Positions 22,549 to 33,600 of a DNA stretch of 64,000 bases are shown piece after piece; within the stretch, counting starts at the first letter, position 1, and each line of letters begins with the position of its first letter. The stretch is taken from contig CM046351.1 of assembly GCA_025403435.1 (NCBI GenBank), positions 26,749,730 to 26,813,729 of the forward strand. The letters run 5' to 3'. The stretch comes from Artocarpus heterophyllus (taxonomy: Eukaryota; Streptophyta; Magnoliopsida; Rosales; Moraceae). A program made the position numbers and the translations under genes. Under the pieces are notes generated by a model, which had not been told where the DNA came from, ran no database searches, and saw only the letters and a list, made by a program, of their open reading frames with translations.

Positions 22549-24039
22549 CACTACAATAAATTTGTTAAAAAACGACAGAATTTTTCACAACAGTTCTTGA
22601 AAAACCATCATTTTTTTCTTGTTAAAAACACATCACAAACAAGAAATCTAAAATATATCATAGAAACTTGGGATTCCACAGCGGTTTCTATAGAACATGC
22701 CGTGGAATACTAAGGTTTTCGTGGTCTATTTTTTTTTTTAAATTTCCAGATGAGGATTCCATGAAGGCTTTTGAATGTGTAATGTTTAGGGTTCCACAAT
22801 TGTTTTTTGCCTTCTTTTCTTAAATCTTAACCTAGTGTGCAAACTCAAAAAGAGATTTATTTTATGGCATCCGACAAGCTAAAGCGGGCACTAAGAGCTA
22901 ATAAGGGTGCCTGCTTAAAAATTGTAGTGGAATCCTCTCCTTGAAAATTTTAAAACCATATCCTTGCAAATTTCAAAACCCTGCCTAATGTTATGAAACC
23001 TTCACTATCTCTCTGTATAATCTGTGAAACCTATACACACTCTCTCTAAAACCACCACCGCCTCCAACCACCAACCATTGACCCCTCATCGCCCTCTAAC
23101 CATCACTCTCCCTCTATCAACCTTATCATCGTCACTCCTCCCTCTTCCTTTTTCTTTTCTCATCTCTCTCTTTCTCTCACTTTCCCTCGCATTCTCCATC
23201 ATCATCCTTTACCTCACACTGCCATTGCCATTCTCAAGCTTCCGTAGCCTATTGCATGTGTCTCCATCTCTTGTGCAACCCACAACTATCTCCATCACAC
23301 GCTCACGTTGCTGCCATCGAATCGGTTAGTGCTTTGTTAGTTGTTTATCCTTATCATCATTAGCATGTAGATTTGGTTTATGTTATTTACTTTATTGATT
23401 TAATTTATCTTTTTTAGTGTATTGACTGAGTTTATGTTATTCAGTGTATTGATTTGGTTTGTGATTATCATGTTTTCATAGTTTTATTTTCAATTTCTCG
23501 AACTGCGGTCTTGAATATCTAAGTAAATAAACTCCAATATAATTGTAAGTACCCACCTCATTTTTTATTTCTTATTGTTTAGTTTTGTTTGAATTTTGGT
23601 ATGTGCGAAGTTTCTTTAATTATCCTATAACCAATGTGTACATATTACATTGTAAGATTGATTTACAAGTGTTTGTGTAATTATTTGTTTCTATTATTTG
23701 GGCCTTATAAGGGATAATACATGGGATTGACCACTTGTAGGAAAACTGTATTTTTGTTTTTGTTTTTTTTTTTTAAAGAGTAACCATGGAATTTTTTATT
23801 TTAAAAATAGTCATTGTATGTTAACTTTCCATGATGGTTTTTCAGGGGAAAAAATAGTTATGGATACTTTGTAGGCTACAAAAATGGGCGTTAAAGTCCA
23901 TGCTTCCATGACGGTTAAAAAACTATCGTGGAATCTTGTAAGATACGACAAATTTGGATTCCATGATGGATTTATAACCATCATAGAAACTATCCATGAC
24001 AGTTTTTAACTATCATGAAATCCATCATTTTTAGTAGTG
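22549..24039. mobile_element. Non-autonomous CACTA (En/Spm-type) transposon
   Basis: The left end is CACTACAATAAATTTG and the right end is CATTTTTAGTAGTG, whose reverse complement begins CACTACTAAAAATG. Both ends are flanked by AAA (22546-22548 and 24040-24042), the expected 3-bp target duplication, though this is weak evidence in A-rich DNA. Subterminal repeats on both sides carry AACCATCAT, TCCATGATGG and TTCCATGA variants in both orientations, as CACTA elements use for transposase binding. The interior (about 22990-23330) is CT- and ACC-rich and resembles the untranslated leader of the CACTA remnants downstream. No transposase coding remains, so it would need a helper element. Confidence 0.85.
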
Positions 24040-24652
24040 AAAAAAAAGGGATTAATGAACCAAGGAGGTTAAGGTCATGCATTGAAGAGTGAGAAACATG
24101 ATAGGTAGTCACCTGCTTGTGGAAAGATAGAGCCACATTCTCGAAAGTGGAAGGCATGGGGGTGTTGAAAAAATAACACACAGCAAAATTTCAAACATTT
24201 TAATAAAATCTTTTTCATGGAATGAGTTAGACATACTGTATATCATAAATTATTCATAGACCTTCGTACCTTAGCAAATCAGTAATCATACTTCTAGTAG
24301 AATTAATTTGTCAGAATTGCTATGAGAGAATTGTGTTCAAAGGAGGCTCAACCAATTGGTCTTCTTTGCTATTCTTTTTTCCAAAATTAGAAAATAAATT
24401 GGCACATGTCATTTGATTCTCCTTTTGGTAATGTCTCTCCTTCCAATCACAAGAGAAGACCAAGAATTATTATTCTTGATGCTGAATAATAAGCCTGTAA
24501 GAGTTTCAGAGTTTCTCTATCTAGAATGTAGGAATAAGCCTCCTCTTTGAAGTGGCTAGTAGGACACTCACTCTACTCAGATAGGGCTTCAAATTACGTT
24601 ATTGGGTCAAAATCCTACAACACAATACATAACATGCTTTTGCTAATGTAGC

Positions 24653-24790
24653 AAGGCTGGTCGATTGGACCCAGCGTACACCAATCGACCAACTAGTCAG
24701 GGTTGACCTGGTGTCAGATCTTTTGCCACTCCAATCAACAGACCTGATTCACTTGTTTTTTAGTTCTAGCCCGATTGGATAATTTTATAT
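24653..24790. repeat. Inverted GGTCGATTGG / CCAATCGACC motif array in the copia solo LTR
   Basis: Copies read TGGTCGATTGG, CCAATCGACCA, CCAATCAACAG and CCCGATTGG. The first two form a 10-bp inverted repeat. The array occupies the LTR interval where the younger copia LTRs carry GGTAGGCCGAAC copies, flanked on both sides by alignable LTR sequence. Sequence immediately to its left is too diverged to align, so positional equivalence is approximate. Confidence 0.6.
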
Positions 24791-25055
24791 TCTATTTGTC
24801 ACGGGAATCTTTCATAGAGCCTTAGTTTTTATTACACCCGCCAACTTTCATGTAACAGATAATGTTAGATAAGTAACGATGTTATGTATTTCTCCTTATG
24901 ATATAATGCTACTAATTATTTGATTTTAAGTACGATGACAGGTGACGGTTATGTGGAATTGATGTGCACAAGGTGTTCATGTTATTTATGTTGTATACAT
25001 GATAATTATTTAGTAATTAATTAATGTTTTGTTATATTTTAGTGTATGCAACTAT

Positions 25056-25182
25056 TCGGCAGGCCAATCCTTCAAGTTTCGCAGGCTGAATTGTCCCTCA
25101 TAGAATAGCAGGCCGATGGATTTAATCAGCAGGATGGACCTCATGAATTTAGCAGGCCGAAGTAAACCGTCGGTAGGCCGAA
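25056..25182. repeat. GGCAGGCCGAA array, proximal (gypsy solo LTR)
   Basis: Six copies or variants occur at about 25056, 25080, 25108, 25129, 25152 and 25171 (TCGGCAGGCCA, CGCAGGCTGAA, GCAGGCCGA, GCAGGATG, GCAGGCCGAA, CGGTAGGCCGAA). Spacing is about 18-28 bases with unrelated spacers. It starts 226 bp into the LTR, matching the position of the array at 61554. Confidence 0.8.
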
Positions 25183-26948
25183 GACAACTGACGAACAATC
25201 AAGAGGTAATCACCAAAATTGTGGCATGGATGATTGATTTGATTGGATAATAAATTTTGATTGATTAGCATATTTTTGGTCTTTTTCCTTGTTTAATGTA
25301 ATAGAATATTTGACTTTTATGGATGGTTGAATTTTTTGATATGGTTTCCTATTTTGAAAGTTTGAAATATGGTAAGTAGAGCTAAATCAGTTGACTTCCC
25401 CCAATCTTCTCTATTCCCTACATGAATTTGCCTCAATTTTAGTCAGGAAATTCTAACATTGTAGAGAACATTGATCCCTTGGCATTATTTTCATTCACAT
25501 GAATTTCACTCTCACTCTATCACCTGCTCTCTCTCTCTAAATTATCTCAGACACTTTCTCTCATCTTTCCTCCATGTTTTTCACACCTTTTCTCCTTCAA
25601 TTCTCTTGTAAATATTTGAATGAAAAATTAAGTTTTTCTTTTGGGTGAATTTAAAGAAAGCTTGAGAAGAATTCTTTTGAGGTAAGAAACTCGCTCTCAG
25701 TATTTCTGAAATTTTAATCACCTTATGATCCGACCCCCATAACTCTGTCTATGAATTTCTGTTTGCTTTGAAATTTTAATATGATATTCATGTATTTGCT
25801 GTGTCATATTTCTCAAAATTTCACGCCATTTGGAGTTCTCTATGTTGAGATATTAAATTTTTAGTCTCTACCACTCATAGTAAACTGTTGCTGATTGGTC
25901 ATGTTGCATAAAAATATAGTCTTTGTTCATAGGGCAAATGAATGATATTTTCCATGAAATTTGGTAAATATATTCATGTATATATTAAGTGTTGAACTAG
26001 AAAGTCTCATGATGATATGATGAATATTTTATGCATTATTGAATTTTCATTAAGACTAGGATTTATGGCTGTTTTATTAGTGAATTTTTGGACTTCTTGT
26101 TTTGTGACTTTTATGTAGGACTAAACGAATTTATTTGATAATGGGACTTTTTATGGTACTATATTCACATGTTAATAGATTCTCATAAAAATTTTAGAAT
26201 CTAAGTAATTTTATTTTAATTGTTTGAAAATAATGATCTTGTGTAACTCACTGCCTGGTATGTTTGAAGTTTATTTTTGTCTCTGACTTCTAATGCATGT
26301 TCTAGATTAGTTTGAATTTATTTAAAGGTAATTTTTGGATATGTTGTAGCTCTAGCTGTCTATTACATGCAAGATTTTTGTGGAATTATTTTATGGTAAA
26401 GATAATTTATTTTATAGAATTTAGTTAGGGTTGTTCACTGTCTAGCTATTGTTGGTAGATTTTATGCTATAAAGTGTGTGACTTGTTTTGGTTATCAAAT
26501 GGAATTTTTATGACCAACGAAAAATCATGATATTATGTTTATATGTTAGTTTGTTCCTCTAGAGTCTCATGCTTTAATTGTGTGTGATTTGTAAGTTATT
26601 GAGCTGTGAATTCGTTACGGTCAGGCAGCATTCTTCATTGGTAGTTTTGTTCTAATGTCTTAAAGGCTAATAAAATTTGTTATGGATTAATGTTTTCAAG
26701 AGAAGAATGTATGTGTGATGTAATAAGGTATTGGATGATGTCATAAAGATGAATGTTAATTTCTTGTGTGTATGAATGATTGACATGAACACTCCAAAAG
26801 GTGAGCACATCAAGACTATGGCGATGTCATCTTTAATTAAGGTTTAGTAAGCTAATCTAGTAAGTATATTCTCACCTGCAACATGATGAATTTTATGAAA
26901 AGTTTGAAATCTATGAGTTTTAAAACCCCATTTTTGCAGAGCCTTAGA

Positions 26949-27023
26949 CGGCCTGTCGATGGTTGAAGTTTGGACTGCCGGTCATGTTCGGCCTGCCGGT
27001 GTTTGGAGTTCGGCCTACCGAAC
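26949..27023. repeat. TTCGGCCTGCCG array, distal and inverted (gypsy solo LTR)
   Basis: Four copies in the opposite orientation: CGGCCTGTCGA, GGACTGCCGG, TTCGGCCTGCCGG and TTCGGCCTACCGAAC. The array ends about 245 bp before the LTR end. It is the reverse complement of the proximal array in the same LTR. Confidence 0.8.
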
Positions 27024-28675
27024 TGTGAATAGAATTTAAATTATGATTTTAAATTTTATTTGCATTATGGCTTCATTAATTTGATATTGATAAACTATTT
27101 AAAAATAATAAAAGGTTTGGGCATATTGATAATTAGAAAAAAAAAATGAATGCATGGATCCTTGGATAAGTTTGATAAACTTTACCTTATTCAAATGGTT
27201 TATCATAAAAGTAATGAAAACGAGGTTGAATGTAATGACATCTGTGACGTCCGTAAGAGGGTGTCAGAGTTTTAGTTCAAATAATCTAGTGTAAAAGTTA
27301 CCTGATTAAAACAGTCATATGCCCATAATCTCTTATCAATTAAATTATGTGCAAATAATTCAACACGTTTAGCTTGAATCAATTCACGAAATTAATTCAA
27401 CCATTAAACTAACATAAAGTATTACAATTCAGATAACTAAATATGAACCTATCATAGAATTAACATAAGTTACTAATTTGTAGGAGAAACATGCTGTATT
27501 ATTACAGGAAAATATATGAGCTAACAAAGCGGACCCGATGGACATATATAAATCAAGCTCTTATAAATATAAAATGATATGTCCTTGACATGTTTATTTT
27601 ACAATTACTAGATTTAAAGCTACTCCACTAAAAGGTTAGAGTTGTACTCTTGAACTATTTAAAAGATTATAAACTCTAATAAGTTTTTCGTCCATGACAT
27701 ATCATGATGTACAACGTCCCCATAGGATATCCATGATTAGCTTAAGAACAAATTTTGTTTTATCTTCCTAATCATATTTGTCTTATGTTTTATTATCTCA
27801 TCATTGGAATACTTACTATTTATAACCTATATAAATAGGGATCCATTGGTTATGTAAATGTATCTAAATAGTTTATCATTCTAGTTTTGTAAAACCAAGA
27901 TAATGCCTTTAAGATGATATCATTAACTCTAAAAAAGAGATATGAATTTTATATTTATAAATAACAAATTATGTCATTCAAAAGTCATGTCTTTGAATAA
28001 CCGATAAAAAAACTAAAATACTTGGAAACCTCATGCATAAATAATTTCAAGAATAGCATTAATTTTCATTTTCATTTTGAGTTGTCTTTAGAAATATCTA
28101 TTCCATTTCAAGATGTAGTGCTTCTGATATGAATGTGAATAAAACAATTATCCTCTCTAGCGTCATTTTCATTTAGGAAATAACTGTGATGCTACTAAAA
28201 ACTTTAGATTACACGAAATTCATTTAACGACTTTTTTTAAAAACTGTCGTGATAAGGAAGGGAAAAACATAGGGTGTATGCCAAAAAACATGAAAACCAT
28301 CATATTAGCAATACAAAACCTTTCACAATGGTTTTTACCAAAAACCGTCATGGTAGGTGCAATTTATGCAATGGTTTACGCTAAAAATTGGTGTGTAAAA
28401 TTCAACCATTCATAACAATTTTTAGTAAAAACCGTCATGAAAGGTTCTGTATTATTTCAAAAATTTTAGCCCCTCACCCAAATTTAAACCTACGCCATTG
28501 CTGAACTTCCCCATTAATTTGAAATTTCCTTAACTCAAACCCTCTTTCTCTCTAACTTTGCCCCCATGAACCAACCACCGACATCCCAAAACCCCCCCTC
28601 CCCCCGGACCCTGCCAAGTGCTCCACATCACAAGATAGAAGTGTGTTAGAAGACTTTAAGAACTTAGCTAGATGA

Positions 28676-29270
28676 TTGTTGTTGATAATTACAAGGTATA
28701 CATCATATTCCATAAATGGTTACACTTTCTACATTCACGAAAGAGATGAGAAGCACTCTGTCCAAAATAATGGTGTAACTCTCCATGCCAAGGCTATGCC
28801 ATTTTCCTCCGCCAAGGACAAGAATCTGGTATATAGGACCATGAACTATTTTGGTTTCATTGAAGATATTTGGGAACTTGGATATGGAAGATTGCGCATA
28901 GCACTTTTTAAGTACAAGTAGGTCGACAATAACTACATTAAGACCAATAATGACGATGTCACGATGATTAACTTTAGGAGATTAGGATACAAAAATGATC
29001 TCTCCATTATGGCATCACAAGTAATCCAAGTTTTTTATACAATAGATCCAAAAGATTTGGAATTGTCCTTAGTCGTCCCGATGAAGCCAAGAGTAGTTAT
29101 TGATGGTGAAGAAGTTATTGAGGATTGTAAGAACATCCCTTCATTCACAAAGAGATTGCCACCGGTTGAAAAGATTGATGATTTTGATGATGATGTGCCC
29201 TACTTGCTTTGCAAAGATATGGAATGGACATGTATTAAGAAACCAAAGAAAACAAGAGGTAAAAAACAAG
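28676..29270 (+). pseudogene. CACTA TNP2-type transposase C-terminus (DUF4216 region)
   Basis: Frames 28676-28921 and 28964-29431 are in the same phase. They read INGYTFYIHERDEKHSVQNN, MNYFGFIEDIWELGYG, then after an in-frame TAG VDNNYIKTNNDDVTMINFRR, LGYKNDLSIMASQVIQVFY and DDDVPYLLCKDMEW. This order is typical of the DUF4216 domain found downstream of TNP2 transposase in plant CACTA elements. The TAG at 28919-28921 sits where the family has a tryptophan (TGG). The catalytic part of the transposase is missing. The end of the frame after about 29270 looks like read-through. Confidence 0.78.
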
Positions 29271-30569
29271 TATTTGTAAACAAATTGATGTCAATTTATT
29301 TCAATGTAGTTTTCTTCTTCTTTTTTAAGCTAAAGGATATATCTATAGATAATTTTGTGATAAAAACAGCAAAAATAAAAACTTTAGGCTATTGGATACA
29401 TTTCATACGAGCTAGCCACCCTAGGCAATGAGAAAAATGGTTTGATTGATAAGGGGTGTTTTGACAATTTTTTCATGATTGTTTTTACAAAAAACCCATA
29501 GTGAATTATGGCTTTACACAATGATTTATAAGAAAAACCGTCATGGTATCTTGTCAGTACACAACGGTTTCTCTTGAAAACCATCATGTAATGGGGCTAA
29601 AATGGTATAGTTTTAGCTCCCACTCCAATTTAAGCCCATTCCAAGGCTTATAATTTGTTCTGCTCTAATTTGAAGTTTCACTCTCAAACTCTAAAGCCTT
29701 ACCTCTCTTACATTCTGCCCCTATGACACTGTCATTGCTGCCGCCATTGACCCAACCCCATGCCACATCCTTCACCGCCATCTACCCAAACCTACGAGCA
29801 AGCGGAACTAGGCCAACGACCCGACCCGCGCCGTCGCATTAATCTCTCTCTCTCTCTCTCACCTCTCCTCATCCCTTGAATCTATGAGGTTTTCCTCACA
29901 CCATGTCCCTCGCCGCTACCGTCGAGGTAGCCCTTCAGGAAGCCCACCACCGTTAACCAAGTACCACTAGAGCACATTGGTATGTAATAGTTTTGAACAA
30001 GTATTTTTTGTTTATTTTATTATAGAGTTTCGCAATTGTATTCACTATTTATTAGTTATATAGTTTTGTAATTTTTAGTTAATTTATTTTTAATTATTTA
30101 GGTTTGTTAGTTTTAATCTTAACGATCTTTAGTGTAAGTATTAGTTCTAAACTTAGCATTGTTTAGCTTTAGTATTGCAAGAGTTTTATTCTTATATTTA
30201 AACTTAATGTTATTTTATTGCTAATTATAAACTTAGTTTTACTTGTAGGCTTGGTATTGTTGTGTTGCCCACTATATGTATGATGAAAGGCCTCTGTGAC
30301 CATCACTAGCAATTAGTTTTGTTATTTTAGTGTTCTTTGGATATAGTTTATGTTATGTTATGTTAATTAGTTTTATTTTCGTTATTATTGTTAATTCTAT
30401 TAATTGTTATATTAATTAACTATATTAGTTAATACTTTGTTTTATTCTCTATCACTAGTAATTATAGTTTACCTTTTGTTTTCAAATTAAATCTATTATT
30501 TTTTTGAATGGTTTATGTCAATTTATGTGTTTGCCTTTCCACGAGGTTTTGGTTTAGATTAGGTATAAA

Positions 30570-31680
30570 TGTCACAAGAGAGCAATAATGAGAACTATAA
30601 TGAAGATTATGAAGAGTGCATGCCATCTTCCTCTCAACGTAGTAAGGGAAAACAAGTTAGCAAACTTTAAAAAAAACCCAATTCGATCCCAAAGTTGATC
30701 TTGAATGGAGAGCTACTTTAATGAAGAGAGTCATCAGATGAAGAAGAGAGGATTAAGAATAGAAATGACATTTGATGCAAAAGGCCAACCAGAAGGCACA
30801 GTTGGAAGTGAATTAAGTAGTTATATTAAAGTCTTTAGTAGAGAGCACGTTCCAATATGGATTAAACATTGGAGAACTAAGGATTTGGACAAAGTAAAAG
30901 ATGTTATTTGGAGAGAGACTTATGAAGATTTCATAGTTAAGGAGTTGTATAGAAAAAAAGCTATGAAGATTTGTGGTGAATTAGCAAAGGGGTTTAGATC
31001 GACCTCTACATCACTTTTGTAAAGCCCAACCTTTCTGTTCTAGATAACGATGACAATGCAGTTAAGTGCCTCCTACAATATTACACTTTTACCCCTCTAT
31101 AACCGATGACGATTGGAAAGCATTTGTTAAGTATCGACATTCCACCGAATTCCAACTTCTATCGGCAAATGCAAGAAAAATAAGAGTACAAAATGAATAC
31201 GGTTTTATGGTTGGGCAAGATGGATATCGAGTACTTGAGCAATTATTAATACGTTATTATCTTACTCATATTACATATATCAATTATTCTATCATTAATA
31301 TGTTATTAACATAGCAAAATACTGTTAGCTAAAATGGGTGTGCTACCATCACAAGAGGAGTTGTGGGTAAAATCGCATCATTGTCCTAATGAACAATTTA
31401 AAAATTCAAATTGTAGAGAAATTGAGAACTTGATCATAAATTTATTGAACTCAAATTCTTAATTTATAATTTTATCTTTTGAAACATATTAAGAACAACT
31501 TGGTTTGTTATTGTTTTATAGCATGAGTACACGAAGCAACAAAATCAAGGGCCCTTCGAGTCTTTTGGTAATGATGGCATACTGACGAGGGCACTAGGAA
31601 AACCAGAACATTTAGGATGTGTTTGCGGTCAATCGAAGCATGTCAAGCAATCTCAATACTTTAACCTTTGACCAACCTCA
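30570..31680 (+). pseudogene. CACTA-associated Transposase_24 (Ptta/En/Spm) protein remnant
   Basis: An acidic start (near 30570, SQESNNENYNEDYEE) leads to the frame 30705-31022: RIEMTFDAKGQPEGTVGSEL, SSYIKVFSREHVPIWIKHW and DVIWRETYEDFIV. A second frame, 31066-31314, gives ITDDDWKAFVKYRHSTEFQ and NARKIRVQNEYGF. After 31500 comes GILTRALGKPEHLGCVCG. This is the usual order of the plant Transposase_24 family, which accompanies TNP2 in CACTA elements and is thought to bind subterminal repeats. Frameshifts and possible introns separate the parts, and no continuous protein exists. Confidence 0.72.
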
Positions 31681-32539
31681 AAATTCGATTCCTAAATATA
31701 AAAAATGCAATAGGAAATTGCAAAACTGTGAGGTCTTATGATTGACTTTCTTTCCCAATGAGGTGTCAAACTGATGGAAGAGACTATTTCGTAACACAAC
31801 AGCTTCAAGACTAGTTGCAAACCTCCCGACAATGAAGCAGAAGCTCCAAAAGTACCATTGTCACCTCATCATCAAGAGCCTAAACAACATCAATAATGTA
31901 GAATCTTTGTTGATGAGAAAACTAATAGTTAGTGTACATTTGTTGCGCTTGAAAAGGCATGGATAAAGAGTCTTCCAAATAATACAGTCTATGGAAGAAA
32001 ACATGCGTGTTATCATCATTACCCCTAGAGTTAGAGTGGTTAAATTACCTCTTTCGACAAGTGAAGCAACAACTATGTGGGTGGAAGCTTAGTTACATGA
32101 CCAAAAAGGTTAATTGAAGTCGTTGCAAGGGACAAAGATGAATCAAGTGCCTAGCCACGTTCCTTAAGATGTTGAAGGAAAGAAACGCCAAAAAAAGAAA
32201 TGTGCTAGAAAAGTAAGAGAATCACAACCTGAGGTAGAACAACATTGAGCGATTGAGAAACAACCCGTAGCAAATGAGTCCTTGCCTTTATTTAAATTCT
32301 CTTTAGTTCCTCTAGAATTTATGCAGTTAGCTTTCTACACACATGCTTTCATGCGAGATGGGTTGGTGGTTTAGTGCTTGATACCGGGAAGAATCACTGG
32401 CAATGAAATGCCTATTTATATGGAGAATAAAGACATTTACTACTTTATCACCTTCGATAAAGTTGAGGCAAACTAACTAGCTCTATCCTTAATTCTTACT
32501 TTTTATATCTAAGTAGAGTTGTAAGCTACATTCAAATAA

Positions 32540-32860
32540 GTGCATTGTCTTTATAGTAGTTTTTTGGCGGAACATTGTGAACGTCAAGGCAAGGCTCACA
32601 ATTTTGGCTTCATATTGCTAGCCCTTGTCTCAAGTGTTGTAAGAGACCCATATAGTGATGTTAGAGAGTGTGTTACATCACTGCTCAATCTTTTAGCTCA
32701 AGCACCAAAAAGGAAATTATTCTTCGTGTCATACAATGTTAGAGAATATTAGATGTTGGCACTTATTTCACCATATGAGGGCCAAATATTTTGGTTTTAT
32801 CCCCTCAGACCCCAATCATGTGATGATTTCGCATCACACACAAGATTGTAAGTATCAATT
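32540..32860 (+). pseudogene. Ulp1-like (C48) cysteine protease fragment of a CACTA element
   Basis: The frame 32540-32752 ends APKRKLFFVSYNVREY, a stop, then continues in phase as MLALISPYEGQIFWFYPLRP. Ulp1-type proteases carried by plant CACTA elements have LFLVPYN...HWML...VY.LDPL here. The catalytic His-Trp reads Tyr-stop, and the Asp region reads WFYPL. The Cys box was not found. It is therefore a dead fragment. The assignment rests on this one motif block and is moderate. Confidence 0.5.
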
Positions 32861-33600
32861 TTTCTTATAAAATTAACTATGTTAAGTTTTACATAATTAT
32901 GTTTATTAATTAATTTAATCATGACACATTGTTAGGGCGTTTAACGATTGAAAACTTCAAGCGGAAAACGATGTAACAATACGGGTGAATGGAATGTTAT
33001 GTTCCCACCGTTAGTGTCCTAAACAAGAAGGAAACATAGAGTGTTGTTTTTTTATTTTACGTTACATGCAGGACATAATTAACTATAGTATACAAGGGCT
33101 ATTAAAAAAAATTTATATACAAAAAGATATAAATGAGGTTAGAGTTGAGTGGGTATAATTTGTGAGTATCTCACATATAGCTAGAGTAGATAAATGATTA
33201 TGTAAAATAGTTCAATGTAAATAATTTTGTAAAGACTTTGTATTTAATATACATATCTTAGTTTGCAATCAGGGCCTTGTAGTAATAGATAACATACAGG
33301 ACTAGCTATCCTGCGAAAAAAAAAAAAATTAGGGTTTTTTTTTTTGCCCATGACCAATTTTCTACAACGGTTTTTATTAAAAACCATCATGAAAACATAC
33401 CCTTACAAGACAGTTTTTGACGGAAACAGTGTGAGATTCAAGGCAACCATTTTTTTTACCACGGTTTTAAAAAAACTGTAGCATAATGATAATATTATGC
33501 GGCAGTTTTTAAAAAATAGTCATGATAGAATGGCGCCAACTGAACCCAATTGGCGCCTAAACAGTTTTTAAAAACAGTCATGATAGAATGAGAAGCATTT

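Larger units (their letters stand above)
24830..27268 (+). mobile_element. Gypsy solo LTR (same family as the element at 61304)
   Basis: The left end TATTACACCCGCC corresponds to TGTAACGCCCGCC at 61304, and the right end is GGGTGTCAGA where GGGTGTCACA would be canonical. The flanks are GTTTT at 24825-24829 and GTTTT at 27269-27273, a matching 5-bp target duplication. Similarity to 61304-64000 is clear in GACAGGTGACG, in ATTCTCACCTGCAACATGA, and in two palindrome arrays of opposite orientation. With no internal region between two LTRs, it is a solo LTR of about 2439 bp, formed by LTR-LTR recombination after insertion into the older copia LTR. Confidence 0.8.
24163..28000 (-). mobile_element. 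Diverged copia-family solo LTR, split by a gypsy solo LTR
   Basis: The left end TGTTGAAAAAATAAC matches the copia LTRs at 40623 and 48198 (TGTTGGAAAAATAG). Similarity continues through GGCTCAACCAATTGGTCTTC near 24345 and CTCTCCTTCCAATCAC near 24430. After the inserted LTR (24830-27268) it resumes with AGTTTTAGTTCAAATAA and tracks the same family to about 28000 (AAAGTCATGTCTTTGAATAA). The terminal 200 bp expected at the right are not recognisable, so the end is approximate. No internal coding region is present, hence a solo or truncated LTR. Orientation follows the complete minus-strand copia at 40623. Confidence 0.7.
28189..33600 (+). mobile_element. Decayed CACTA transposon remnants (possibly two elements)
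   Basis: The left boundary TGCTACTAAAAAC at 28189 matches a CACTA end (CACTACTAAAAA) with two changes. Subterminal repeats such as AAAACCGTCATG and ACAATGGTTTTTACC occur at 28230-28450, again at 29460-29600, and in related form at 33360-33590. Coding remnants in the same orientation are a TNP2-associated DUF4216 segment, a Transposase_24 segment and an Ulp1-like protease. The leader after the first repeat block (28440-28620) has a recognisable counterpart after the second (29590-29830). This suggests either an internal duplication or a second CACTA element starting near 29440. No GTAGTG terminus was found at the right edge, so the end is approximate. Confidence 0.7.

Noticed and set aside
23024..23329. 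Plus-strand frame rich in S, L and P inside the CACTA element
   Set aside because: It lies in a CT- and ACC-rich untranslated-leader-like region, is low-complexity, and has no domain.
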